64,000 nt of DNA. Origin: Jacaranda mimosifolia. Lineage: Eukaryota; Streptophyta; Magnoliopsida; Lamiales; Bignoniaceae. This document shows, piece by piece, positions 13,315-25,870 of the stretch; the first letter of the stretch is position 1; the number at the start of each line of letters is the position of its first letter. The translations under genes and the position numbers were made by a program. Location of the stretch: NCBI GenBank assembly GCA_018894105.1, contig CM032121.1, positions 7,172,507-7,236,506 of the forward strand, given 5' to 3'. The notes beneath the pieces were generated by a model that was given only the letters and a program-made list of their open reading frames with translations, had not been told where the DNA came from and searched no databases.

Positions 13315-16300
13315 ATGGGTTTTCTCAAGGCTAAAGGCGCGGTTTACAAGCCCGTTGACGAGGTTGATCTCGGCCCGGACAGTGATGAGTTTTATCTCCG
13401 AGCCAATGTCAAAGGTTGTTTTTTTTTTTTTTTTTTTCAATTTCCCGACGGTTAATTTCTAACCCATCGTTTGTTTTGGTTCTGTACTGTGTATTGACAT
13501 GCAATGTTTTTCACACACCCACATGGGTATGCGTGTGTAACAAAGTCGACAGGTTTTAAGGAAGAAGTCGCCACTATAATACATTAAGCTGTGAATGGCG
13601 GAACTTTGTAAATTTCATACAGAAACTTCTCGAACATTACTGTATATGAGCATGCATGAATAAATTAATTCCATCTAATTTCCAGGTTGACATTAATATA
13701 TAATTAATAATTTGGTATGAGCTAAGTACAAGCTACATTAATTTGCAGCCTTTTTTAAAATTAGTGGCCGTGGTTTTCCAACTCAGCAATTAATTTATTA
13801 ATTGAGTCTATTTTCTATTTTTATTTTTGGTTTGGTGTATGTGCAGCTCCTCGTATGGCTGGTCTTTTGGTGAAAGTATTTGCGTGGTTCTTGGAGTCAC
13901 CTATTTTTGGAGGCATTTTACTCTACTTTTTGAAGAGGAATAATCTGATCCACAAGGTAAATTACTTGGTACCCTCTACTCTGATTATTTACTCCACCCA
14001 TTTCATCAGCTTATATATTTTGCTTCATGGGAGCAAATTATAGTAAGATTTCTTACGAATTGCCTAATAAAAGATTATTATTACTTATAAGATCAAGATT
14101 GGATGTTGTAATGAGGTTTTGTATCATGGTTGAATTTAAAGGGAAGTGGTAGTCTTGTAAGAATTTAAGTGTGAGAATACTAGAAAAGTCTTGTAATCTC
14201 TTGTGGTTGGTGAGTTTGTCACTGTTGCTTGAACCACATCAAAAATTTGTGCCCTTTTTATTTTTGTGGTCCCGGCAACTTTTCTTTATTTTTTTCCCCT
14301 GCTATGTATGTTTTGTCACAACATATTGTATCTTACGAAGTCGTGATCTAGGCTAGAGGGTTAATATCTTTTTAAAAGGATGTAGTATTAGTTTATAGTA
14401 GCTTGGGGATAAGAAAGAAGATCAATTCAAAGAACCCTTTACAATTTAATTAGTCTAGTTTAAGTTTATAGTAGCTTGGGGTTTAGAAGCAAGAGGAATT
14501 CAAAGAACCCTTCACAAATTAATTAGCCTTGCTTTGATCTTGGTCCATATCTACGAATGTGAATCTTTTTTGATAATCACTCACCAAATCAAAGATATCA
14601 GCGTCAATATCTCATATTTTTTGTTAAAAAATTAGGGGTAGTTGGTTACTTGCTGCCTTAAAGAGGCAAAGCAATTAACGTGTGCCATAGGAAATTCTTC
14701 CGGCCAGACTTAAATTAACATGGACCACAAGACTTAAAAGAGGATGAAATTTTGGCTTCTTTTTGGAGATATAGGTTAGGTATGAATACTGTCCCATTTT
14801 AACCACTTTGTAATAAGCAATTTGCCTTTACGGGACAGCAACAAACTCTAGTTTCTGCTGGCTGTACCACATTGGTAGTATGCCCCCTATTTTCCTTCAA
14901 ATAATACTTTTGGAGTGCCTTGAGTTCAACAAACAATACCTAATTAACCACTCTTCATGTCTTCGTGCACTAGATTGTGCTAATGAGGAAGTGACAACTA
15001 ATTACATTAATTAGTTATCTGTAAGTTTCTTACCTAAAGTACCATTGTTAGGTAAACCCTTTTTATCTTTTTTATCCTTTTTTTTTTGCCTTAAAACTTT
15101 TGATCAATTATTTAGGATGAATTTCTAAAATAGAAACTTTGAGTATGAACCATTGGAGTTTTTTTACATTGTTGTATTTTTTTTTTTCTTCATATGTTTG
15201 GAAATATTAACTGTGCACCAGTTTGAAATTAAATCAAACTTACATGCCCTGTTATTCGAATTTTAAAATTCAGGATCTGCCATTTTCAACTTGAAGCTTT
15301 CCATCTCAAGAAAAAAAGTATTAAGTTTACCTTAGAAGGATTGAGATTAAGTTTATGGCTTTATGCAGAAAGTATATTATAAGTATACTGTTCAATGCTA
15401 CAGTGTGCTATGAATGGAGTGCTGATTTTGAGTTTCAGTTTTACTATTAGCTAGTGCAAGCCAATTCTGAATTGCTTCTCTTCGAGCACGTTAGGTAGGA
15501 TTGAAGGCTTTATTGCCAAGATTCGAAATCCACAATGGCAAATTCATGCGACTTAATTACTATCTTTTGCTAGACAACTTGGTTTTACTGTTCCTTAGCC
15601 GAGGCCTTTTGATTTTCAAATAATCGAATTAAAATTATGGATCTTATATCCAATGACTAAAATGTACTTAAGCTTGTCCCACTCGTTTCATTGTGATTGT
15701 GATAACTCTAGTCTCAGAATAAACATTAGATGATATGAATTGTGCACAAAAGGTGTTGTATGGCAGGCAAGAAAACAACCATGAAGTCTACAACTGTAAT
15801 TTGCTTCATCCATTTTATAAGATTTTGGTAATCTGATCTTATTTTGAGTAGATAAATTGATGGGAAATTGCAACATATTTGTCTTAGAAATCCCTCCATT
15901 TTGCAGCTTGTCTCATATGCAGAGTTACAAGAATCACCTCTCTTTGTTCCTTTGCATCCATACCAAGGTTAGGCACCACTTTTCTTCCTTATGCTGAGTC
16001 AAAATTTTGTTCAGATACCACTGATTCTGTGTGCTTATATTGATTATGTCAGGAATTGAAGAGAAAGAAGTAAAATGTCTAGAGCTTGATATGTCCCCAC
16101 CGGAAAAAGTTAAAGAGGCCGTGGATTGTCTTCAATCACCAGAAGATGTATCCAAGAGTCCACAACTTAGTTTCCAGCGCTGGACGATATTAGATTACGC
16201 CAGGGCTTATACCACTGGGGAAACAACTCCGAGAATGGTACATAAATAACTGTTATCCAGACAAACGTCAATTTGAACTTTTGTAAGGAAGGAAAATATC

Positions 16301-19300
16301 TTCTAGTAACTAAATTGCAAATTATCTTGAATACGATTTATCAGCGCCTCATTCATTTATAATGTATAACTTTAATAGTAATCCTAAATGGAAATTTCAT
16401 GTTTCTGCAACAGGTAGCAGATCGATTCCTAGCTTCTGTTCGTGAGTCATCAAGTCCGCAGCTGCAGATGTCATTCTTTATTAACTACAATGTAGAAGAT
16501 ATTCTAAAACAGGCCGCAGAATCAACTCTTCGGTATGAGCGAGGTGTGCAGTTAAACTTCTGTCTAGGCAAAAATTAATATTATTCTGTTTTCAAATGAA
16601 ATGAACTACATGGTACAATACTATGCATCCTTATACTTGTTTCTCCAGGAGAACCAATATCTGTCCTGGATGGAGTCCCAATAGCTATTAAAGATGAAAT
16701 TGATTGTATGCCATATCCAACTACAGGTTAGACCTTTTCAAAGTTACTCCTACGGGACGGGAGTAATTCTGGTCACTTGATCTATCCAATTTCAGTTTCT
16801 TACATGGAACCGATATAGAATCTAGTATTATTTGTCTGAGTGCTAAAATCGGCTTCTGTAGGAGGTACAAAGTGGATACACAAAGTAAGACAATGTAAAA
16901 ATGATGCGTGTTGTGTTAACCGTCTTCGATCATGTGGTGCCATAATAGTCGGCAAAACAAATATGCATGAGCTTGGGGCAGGAATTAGCGGGATAAATCC
17001 TCATTATGGGTACGGATATAGTTCCCGATGATGTTTTTTTTATTTTTATTTAGTTCTTTTCCATGACGTCCATTAATCTTTTATTCAATCTTATTTCGAT
17101 CATAACTTTTGTTGATTAGTCCTCAATTTGGTTATTAAAGGCCTGTTAGAAATCCATATGATAAAAGCAAGATTACTGGAGGGTCTTCCAGTGGATCTGC
17201 TGCTGTTGTAGCAGCTGGATTGTGCCCTGTTGCACTTGGTGTTGATGGAGGAGGTACCCCTTTATTACATTTTTAATTTTTTGACAAGAAAATGATTGAA
17301 CTTTCAGTTCTATTTCAAAATTTTTTGTAACAAAAACTTCTCTTCATTTTCATGACTTGGTCAGGATCCATAAGACTTCCTGCTGCTCTTTGTGGCGTTG
17401 TCGGCTTGAAACCGACTTTTGCACGTGTGCCACATGACGGGTGTGCAGCAGATTTTCTCTCTATCATCTATTTTAATATGACATTAATTTGGTTTAAAAT
17501 TGAGAATCATCTTTTACTTGTTGAATAAGTTTGTGCATTCATGTTGACTAGACAATAAATGGTGTTAATTTGTAGAGTTCTTCCCATAAACTATACAGTT
17601 GGGATGGTCGGAATTCTTGCAGCAACAGTTGAGGATGCACTCATTGCGTAGGTTTTCTTGATTGGCCGTTTTTTCTATTTTTAACAGCATTTCTGATAGC
17701 ACCTTTTGTCACATTCTTGGAAGTTTATAAGAACAATTTTAATTTTTCAGTTATGCAGCTATCAGTGGCGACCTTTCATCTGGTCACTCTGGCATTACAC
17801 TGGTATTAGCCACCTTACACGTTCTGTGCTTCTCATTTGAATATCTAACCAAGAAACTTGCCATCTGCATCTGAATAGTATAGCGATGTGTGGAAATATT
17901 TGAGGCATTTGGCTTAAAACAATTTCAAAGAAATTTCATATTTCTTTTCCTCTTTCATTCTCGCAAGTACATGATGTCTAATAAGAATAAAACTTCTATA
18001 CGTTAAATGAAAAATCACTCAAAAAACAGGTTATATATCACATTATTGAATGTTAAAATGAAAAATCGATGTAGTTGCTAAAAACCTAATGTTTTTGTTG
18101 TCCGGAAAACAAAAATCAGCCCAAAATAGGTTTGCCGCTGCTGAAATCTGCAAACTATATGTCTACTGACATCAAAATGGCGAGATATGGAAAGGTTTGT
18201 GATTCATCACAATTCATCTTTTTCTTCTTTTGAAATCAAAACTGCAAATTTGTGCTAATCTATACATCTCTTCCATGCTCGATCAGTGGTTTGATGACTG
18301 CAGTAATGACATCAAAATATGCTGCTCTAATGCTGTTAGCAAATTATCCGACAAATATGGCTGGGAGGTAAGAATTTCCAATGTAGTTTCAAAATTTTAA
18401 CAGTCTTCTTGTTTTTATTATTATTTTTTTCAGTATTCTAAGCCAATAGAAGTTTTAAGGTTGATTTCTTGGTAGCCTAATTATTACCAGTTGGTTTTTT
18501 AAGATTGTAGAGGTGACGATACCAGATATAGAGGTCATGCGCCTGTCGCATTATTTAACAATTGGATCAGAATGTAGTAATTGGATCGCTAGCCACCTAG
18601 AGAAGTGAGTATTTAATCTTTAATTTTTCTTGGGAAGAGATAAAATCGAGAGTTATATCTCAGCATGATAGAGCACTATTAAATGGAACAGGAATAAGGC
18701 AGAGCTGGGATGGGATGTTCGAGTAGGTCTTTCCGTATATGGTTCTTTCCACAGCCAGGAGTATCTAAATGCACAGAGAATCAGGTAATCTATACAGATA
18801 TATCTTAATGTTTCTATAAACTCTTTAATATTAATAATTTTCTTTTCTTTTCCTTTCTTTTCTTTTTTCTTTTTTCGATAGGAACCGTCAACTTCAATTC
18901 CACCAAAAGATATTTTCTATAGCAGATGTCATCGTTACTCCTACTGTTGGGTGCAAATTCCTTTCCTTCTTTAGTTCATTAAATTTAGTCCATATTTTCT
19001 TCCTCCTGTCCAAGTAAAAGTGTACTTTGGAAATGCTTCAAGAAATTTGTTCATTGATTCTTGAACTTTAAGGTTTGTAATGATAAGCCAAGGGAATCAT
19101 GTCTAAATGTACTTAACAGTGTGACTGCATACACGATAGAGGACGACGCCCTAAAAACAGGTGAACTAGACTACATAAATGGAGGTAAGTTATACTTGTG
19201 ACTTAGATCCAATTATTGTATGTTTCATTACCCGTTTTAGAGTCTTTAACACAAGGTGAGTGCTATATAAAGTTTGGAGCTGGTGATACTAATTGTTAGC

Positions 19301-20447
19301 CTTATATTTCAGCTGCATTAGTACGATACCAGATAGCCGGAAACTTTCTGGGATTGCCTGCAGTGACTGTTCCTGTACGCTGTCAAAGATCTCATCTTTA
19401 ATACCATTTTCTTTTCCTTTTGAGTCCACACATATAACTTGAACACACAAAATTCCTTATTGGCAGGTCGGCTACGATAAATCTGGCTTGCCAATCGGCC
19501 TCCAATTCATCGGGAAGCCGTGGTCTGAAGCACTGTTGATCCACATTGCATCTGCCGTGCAAGTAAGTTTGCAGACTTTCTTGCATGCAGTCCAAAACTG
19601 TGTCACTCCTCGGACGGACATTTATCACTTTTTAGGTGGCACAAAAATACTTGCTGAAGTTACATGTACATGGTATCTGTATGCACGTCGCTCACATTTA
19701 TATAACTTTATAGCTGGGCCAAAATTCTTTTTTATCAAATTCTATATACTCCGTATCTGTGTTCACGTCGCTTAATTTATATCACTTAATAGTTGGGCCA
19801 TAAATTTTTGCTGAAATTATATTTACACCATATCTGCATTTATGTCTAGAGGTATAAGATGAGTTGAATCGGCTCATCAGTGCCGCGAACTGGCCCAACT
19901 ATAGCTCGACTCTCTAGTTTATTTGGTGATCGCTAGCTCTTTTATATATATATATATACATGTTATAATCAAATATATATAATAATAATATATATATTTT
20001 TCTATTTTTAAATATTTTGAGTATATATATTAAGTAATTATTATATATTAATAATTTAATATTTTATTTGATGTCAGATTTATTTGGTACACTGAGCCGA
20101 GCTTGCCTCAACTAATACGGAGCTTGCTTGCGAGTTCAAGTTTGAGCTTTTTCTTCTTATTTTGAGTCCAAACTCGTGCCATTAAAAGAGGCTCGTTGAG
20201 AGCTCATAATAATATTGCTGAGCTTGAGCTTAGAGCTCAAGTTATATTTCATATATTTATATCACTTTATATTTATGTCGAAAAAATTTTGCTGAAATTT
20301 TATGTACATAGTATATGTATCCACGTGTCACGCAGTAAGGTGCACTGTGTGCAGTTCTAATACATAAACTGATGTGTTTTGCAGGCACAATGCATGTCAG
20401 GATACAAGAAGCCAGAGGTTTTCTATGACATGCTTGCTAAGGAGTAA
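13315..20447 (+). CDS. FAAH: Fatty acid amide hydrolase-like amidase (FAAH)
   Basis: Twenty exons join in frame to 610 codons (609 aa; the Arabidopsis enzyme is about 607): 13315-13414, 13847-13956, 15907-15967, 16053-16237, 16414-16543, 16649-16726, 16862-17009, 17141-17253, 17365-17440, 17576-17647, 17751-17802, 18120-18194, 18287-18367, 18504-18604, 18692-18784, 18882-18950, 19120-19184, 19313-19374, 19467-19562 and 20385-20447. All introns are GT-AG. The amidase-signature triad is complete: Lys210 (AIKDEID), cis-Ser286 ([10 protein letters not shown]) and nucleophile Ser310 (DGGGSIRLPA), with the 24-residue Ser-Ser spacing of plant FAAH. Residues about 34-70 hold the plant N-terminal hydrophobic segment, suggesting membrane association. 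From family knowledge the enzyme hydrolyses N-acylethanolamines to free fatty acid and ethanolamine. A partial second copy of the exon 16 region lies at 63732-64000. Confidence 0.93.
19621..20335 (+). repeat. Tandem repeat of about 78 bp in intron 19 of the amide hydrolase gene
   Basis: Units begin at 19621, 19697 and 19776, each starting TTTAT(C/A)..., followed by a GGGCCA(A/T)AA-like block and TATCTGTATGCACGTCGC-like endings. A fourth unit begins at about 20256, separated from the others by the unrelated block 19848-20255. The units have clearly diverged from each other. Confidence 0.7.
19848..20255. repeat. Insertion inside the intron 19 repeat array, likely short transposon-derived
   Basis: This 0.4-kb block interrupts the 78-bp repeat array. 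Its two sides carry related GAGCTTGAGCT/CTCGACTC-type motifs around an AT-rich centre, a pattern common in short plant non-autonomous elements. The exact ends and a target duplication could not be fixed. Confidence 0.45.
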
Positions 20448-22589
20448 ATGAGCCCTTCCCCTTCATAATTTCACATGTTTTAACACCCCCCGCCCCCCGC
20501 CCCCGCCCCAGCTCTACATTTTAACCTTTTATCTTGTAACATGATTACTAGTACTACTTTTGAACTGGATTTGGTATACAAATGGAGTTTATTTCACCGT
20601 ATCTAATTCTTAAAAAGGGTAATCCTGAATTCGATTTTTACTTGATAAAAGTTCGTATTATACCCGTATAGTGAACGTCTATACAAATAATTGAAAAAAT
20701 ATTCTAATTTTTTATACATGTTCTTTAAGCTGAAATTTTTAATACGGCGTCCTACACATATGATACTTGGGGATATTTACAGTGAGGTAAGGTTGTATTT
20801 CACTCATATGAGATATCTTCAAATTAAATAGCACATATCTTTCACAACAATTCATTGTTTTGCATTTTAAAATTTTAATACATTTAATTCTTGATAAATA
20901 CTTTCTCAAAGAAAAGTTAAAATAAAAATATATTATTTTAAATAATATAATTTTAAAAATTTTGAGTTATATACTTTATGTTGTTAAATAATAGATATAT
21001 CCAAAATAATATGAATAAGTTTAATTGATTTATTTATTAATTAAAATATAAAATTTAAAAAAATAAAAAAATCTAAAACTGTCATCCTACAGTATAATTT
21101 TAATAATTTTAACTTATATATTCAATAACACTAAATAGACATATTTACAATAATTTAATTCAATTTAATTAATAAGTAAAAAATTTTAAAGCAAGAAAAT
21201 TTTAAGTTTATTATTTCAGATAATATAATTTTAAGTTACATACTTAATAATATTAGTAAATAAATATATTTAACTTAATTAAATTTATTTTTTTATTAAT
21301 AAATAAATAAACGAAAAAAAAAAAACTTCTTTCTTAGAAACCGCAACCACCCCCAACCACACTTTTCCGCACTCAGCAACAACCCACCTCCACCCCGTGG
21401 CAGCAGGATTTGGGGGTTATGGGAGTTGGGGTGGGGTTTTATTTATAAATATATATTTACCTATGTATATATAATGTATGTATTTATATAAAATGTATAT
21501 AATATACATACATACATATATGTATACATATTTATATATGCATATATATAAATATTTTGAATATAGTTTTAATAAAGAGCAATTTTATCATTTATTATTT
21601 AGTTTTTTATTGATTTTTATATGTAGAATTTAATTGATATGGAAATAAATTCTCTAAATAATATCATTATATATATATATATGGATTTTTGTTAGCCAAT
21701 AAATTAATAAAACTTAGAATTTTGAATTGATTTGAATAATTTCAATTACAAATAAATTCTGGCATCTTTCCTAAAATAACTTGTCAACATAATTTTTTAA
21801 GTATATTAATGTATATCATATGTATATATTTGACATTTTTATTGAAAATTCAATCAATTTATCATTGATTTAAAAATAAAAATACATCAAAAGATATTGA
21901 AATATAATATATATTGAAATTAAAAGATAATATATAGAAGTATAAAAAATAAAATATGCCAATCCTATATTTTATGTGTTTAATAATGAAAAAAGCATTT
22001 AGAGCAAAACCCAATTTAATAGGCCCAAAATATACATGGAGCCATTTAGTTGGATGGAGCTCAAAATAAATAAAATTTTATTATTAGTAGCAATTATTTT
22101 ACTATAATGTACCCACAACATATGAGCAAAATATACCATAAATTATTTGTACAGGTAGCAGGTTAAATGTACTTTATCATATTGTCAACTAATCATAAAA
22201 AAAAAAGATTCTGATTTCACATTTTAAATTCAACGGTTCAAATTAAATATATGTATACATCCCTCACATGAGGAATGTACAATTATGGTTGCATCGTAGA
22301 CTACTCTATAATACTTTAGGAATAATTAAAAGTTCATTATGATTGACTTTGAAATTTTTATTGAAAAATTAAAATTTGTACTAAACTTAATGTTTATATA
22401 TATAATGGAAAACGATTCAGAAATCATATATCGTAATAATTAAGAAATGTTAATTATTGTTAAATATATTTTTTTAATATTATTCATAAAGAAAGTAATA
22501 TAGTGATACATACAAAATGACTTTACAAGTGACTATAAACAGAAGCATACAAAATAATCTATAAATTTATTTTTATCAATTCTTTTAGC
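20448..22589. other. AT-rich region downstream of the amide hydrolase gene
   Basis: A C-rich tract (about 20484-20510) lies just after the stop codon and may fall in the 3' untranslated region. The rest is extremely AT-rich, with several (TA)n-like tracts. I see no gene. Confidence 0.5.
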
Positions 22590-22648
22590 TATGTTTGGTT
22601 ACATTTTGGCAAAACAATTTTGTTTTGACAAAATATAACCAAACATAC
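22590..22648. repeat. 59-bp hairpin MITE, copy 1
   Basis: An almost perfect palindrome: TATGTTTGGTTACATTTTG on the left and CAAAATATAACCAAACATA on the right, around a short AT centre. A sister copy lies at 45629-45685. Confidence 0.7.
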
Positions 22649-22934
22649 ATCATTTTTCCTTCCAAAATATCAAATTAAGTTTTTTCAAAATATTCTCTTC
22701 TATCCTTCATCATCCCCAAAATTTTTCTATTTTTCAATATATACATACATATATATTATATATACTTTATTATTATTCTTGCCATAAATAAAATTACTCA
22801 ATTTTATTTTTACCCCAAAAATCCAACAAAAAAGCATTGATTTGACCGCTACAGTAAAAAATGTCTCCCCTCAAAATATAAACAAATATACCAAAACTCT
22901 CCAATATAATTTTTTAACTATTCCTCAAAACATT

Positions 22935-24326
22935 GGCTTTGTTTGGTTATGTTTTAGGCATTTTCTAGAAAATATTCTGGGAGGGTGTGTTTTGGAAGTT
23001 AAATGCGGGGAATGTGCCAATTGTTTGGTTTTATTTTGGGAGAATATGAAGAATGAAATTGTTTGTTTGGAACTATTTTGTAAGAGATAAATTTTATTGT
23101 AAATATCAAATCAGTTATTTTTTTTTTTGTTGGGTTTATAAAGTGAAATTGTATTTATTAACTTAATATGTATATGTATATATATGTGGTGATTGATGTG
23201 TGTGTATATATATATATTTGTAATGATTAATATATATTTATAGGAAAATGATTATAATTAATTTAATTTTTAATTTATTTTAAAATATTGTATAATTAAG
23301 AAAATTATATGACATAATAATATGATAAAATAAATAAAATTAAAAGAAATTAAAATAATAATTTTGAATTATAAAATCGTATTTAATGATAATTAAATAG
23401 AATAAAATTGTTAAACATATTATTATGTGCTGTTAATTAAATAATTTTTTTCAAATTTCTATAATCAATAATATTAATAGCAATTAATTAAGTAATATTT
23501 GAAATAATATTAATAATATTTTAATTAGTGTGTAATCATTAGGATAGTTACTAATTTAAATAATATTTTAATTATACTTTAATTAATAATATATTTACTA
23601 GTAAATATACGAGTTAACACAAATATTAATTATATTTTAATAATTCTATTTATTAATATATTTAATGTTTAAATATATAATTTAATATAACTTGATAATA
23701 ATTAATATAAATACTATTAGATAAAAAATTTAATATAAATCTTTAATAATTAGTATAACATATTTAATAAAAATAGATTTATAAATAAAAATAAATAAAA
23801 TAATAAAGCTATATATTAACTATTAAGTAAAATATCTATAATATACTTAACATATTTACTTTGTAATTTAGCAAATAATACATTGAATTATAAACTAATT
23901 ATTGGTAGATAATATATTTCATTCGAAAAGGAAAAATGAATAAAATCATATTTTTAAATTATAGTTAATTTTTTAAATATATTTGGATGATTATATTAAT
24001 TTTTTTATTAATAATTTATTGAATATTTTAGATTATTTTAAAAATTATCAACTATATTTAGTTTTTCGGTTAAATTTATAACTAAGTGCAATTTTTTTCA
24101 ATTAGTAAAATTTTAACATTTTCATATATGTTATATATATATATATATAGTAAAAAACAGGTAGAGTGAGAAAAGGAGGGAGCAGGTATGCTTTTTTTTG
24201 CTTTTTGGGAATATTTTAGGCAAAAAAAAATGTATTTTAAAAGTGTAACTTGGGGTATAAAATTGCTTGTTTGGTATTGTTTTGAAAGTTAAAAAATATT
24301 TTAAGAAAACACAACCAAACAAGCCC
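22935..24326. repeat. AT-rich repeat family, member 2, with terminal inverted repeats
   Basis: The left end GGCTTTGTTTGGTTATGTTT and right end AACACAACCAAACAAGCCC form inverted termini of about 19 bp. The interior is extremely AT-rich and shares blocks with 11754-12498. Termini of this type are typical of small plant hAT or PIF/Harbinger derivatives. No transposase is encoded. A 3-bp flank match (ATT/ATA) is imperfect. Confidence 0.6.
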
Positions 24327-24592
24327 ATAAATAAAAATTCATTATATTTCTCAACATAGCTTTAACATTTTTTAGCCCCATATTCAAAACTTATTTTCCC
24401 AAAATATATAAAACATAACCAAACATTACCTTTACATTTCTATTTTACCTTACAGAAGGTCACAAACGCAAGTTCTCTCCTATTTAACTAGCGAACATGG
24501 ACGTCATGGATTTGTATCAAAATCGGAGTTTTCAATTGAAATAGAAATGGAAAAAATATTAAAGTGTGAGAGAATGAAAAACTTTGAAAACT

Positions 24593-24664
24593 AGGTCCTA
24601 CCGGGAGTCGAACCCAGGTCGCTGGATTCAAAGTCCAGAGTGCTAACCACTACACCATAGAACC
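24593..24664 (-). tRNA. tRNA-Gln (anticodon TTG)
   Basis: Read on the - strand, the 72-nt sequence starts GGTTCTATGGTGTAGTGG, has the anticodon loop CTTTGAA with TTG at positions 34-36, a GGTTCGACTCC T-arm, and ends in a 7-bp acceptor stem (GGTTCTA/TAGGACC, one G-U pair) plus discriminator T. It has no intron. A- and B-box internal promoter motifs are intact, so it is probably functional. Confidence 0.95.
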
Positions 24665-24711
24665 ATGTTTGACGGTCAATATTTTCTAAAATAAATCTAA
24701 AAATGATGGTG

Positions 24712-24960
24712 AATGCTAACTAATAAATTAATTAGACTTAAAAATTAAAAGTTATAAAAGTCCAACTATTATTAAAAATTAAACTTATATATAATATTAA
24801 AAATTTTAAATAAATAAATACATATAAGTAATTTGGTTTGATTTATTTGAATTCCAATCCACTACAAAGTTGTACAAAATAGTAGGATCTTAATAAAGTT
24901 TTTAAATTGCAATTTCTATAATAATAAATCAACAAAAACGATTTTTAAATTTCATAATGA
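24712..24960. repeat. Segmental duplication, partner of 45312-45550
   Basis: An AT-rich but alignable block. Shared stretches include ATTATTAAAAATTAAACTTA, TTGATTTATTTGAATTCCAA and CTACAA(A/G)G(T/A)(T/C)GTACAAAAT. It lies upstream of CBS copy A, and its partner lies upstream of copy C in the same orientation. Confidence 0.75.
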
Positions 24961-25138
24961 AGTCTAGTCTCAATCTTGACTAAATTATGGCTAAATATTC
25001 ATTTGAAATATACAAACACATAGATCTTATTTTAGTGTACAAAATCAGGACCACGGAAATATAAAACCCCAAGGTCAATCAATGAAAAATATGGGAGAAA
25101 ACAACTTTACTAAACAATCAAAAACATATTGCACACTA

Positions 25139-25225
25139 GGGGTGGTGGCGCAGTTGGCTAGCGCGTAGGTCTCATAGCAGTGTTGAGTAATCCTGAGGTC
25201 GAGAGTTCGAGCCTCTCTCACCCCA
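25139..25225 (+). tRNA. Elongator tRNA-Met (anticodon CAT) with intron
   Basis: The mature ends GGGGTGG... and ...TCACCCC plus A form the acceptor stem. The D-arm is GCGCAGTTGGCTAGCGC, the anticodon CAT is at 25173-25175, and the T-arm contains AGAGTTCGAGCCTCT. An intron of about 13 nt (25177-25189) sits one base 3' of the anticodon, the canonical place. Plant elongator tRNA-Met genes are known to carry an intron here. The gene looks intact. Confidence 0.95.
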
Positions 25226-25870
25226 CTCTTTCAAATTTTTTCTAAAAAAGATTCATTTTCTCTAAAAAGCAGCAGCATTTTTGGATGTTGGTTTCCCCAT
25301 GTACCAATTTGCCCTTAACTATAAATTTTTCTCATAGTTTTTAAATTTTCTGTTTTTTCTTTTTTGAGAATCCGAAAAAACAGAGTAATTCGCACACATC
25401 TGCAAATCAATCTCACAGCAATACAATTCACTTTTAACATTGTGAAAAATATCTATTAGATATTGTAACAACAAAATGGCCCAAAGGTGCAATCCCTCCT
25501 CCTCCACAGTCCACCCCACTCTTTTAAATTTTTTCTAAAAAAGATTTATTTCTCTAAAAAGCAGCAGCAATTTTGGATGTTGGTTTCACCATATACCATT
25601 TTGCCCTTAACTATAAATTTTTTTCATAGTTTTTAATTTTTTTTCTTCTTTTGAGTATCCGAAAAAACTGAGTAATTATAAAAATCACACTGAATACTAA
25701 GTGGAATTGGTTTCAGTTAGTTAACTTGATCAAACAGTCTCTATAGATCCCCCACAACTCATACACCTCTTCAAATCAATCTCACAGCAATACAATTCAC
25801 TTTTAGCATTGTGAAAAATATCTGTTAGATATTGTAACACCAGAATGGCTTAAAGGTGCAATCCCTCCTC
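25220..25870 (+). repeat. Direct tandem duplication of about 293 bp after the tRNA-Met
   Basis: Unit 1 (25220-25512) and unit 2 (from 25513) both start CACCCCACTCTTT(C/T)AAATTTTTTC. Both continue through AAAAAGCAGCAGCA, TTTGCCCTTAACTATAAATT and the leader of the CBS gene to its ATGGC(C/T)(C/T)AAAGGTGC. Unit 2 also contains about 60 bp (25680-25790) absent from unit 1. The repeated start coincides with the last bases of the tRNA gene. Confidence 0.8.

Noticed and set aside
13855..14043. Short gene with hydrophobic product
   Set aside because: It is exon 2 of the amide hydrolase gene reading on into its intron.
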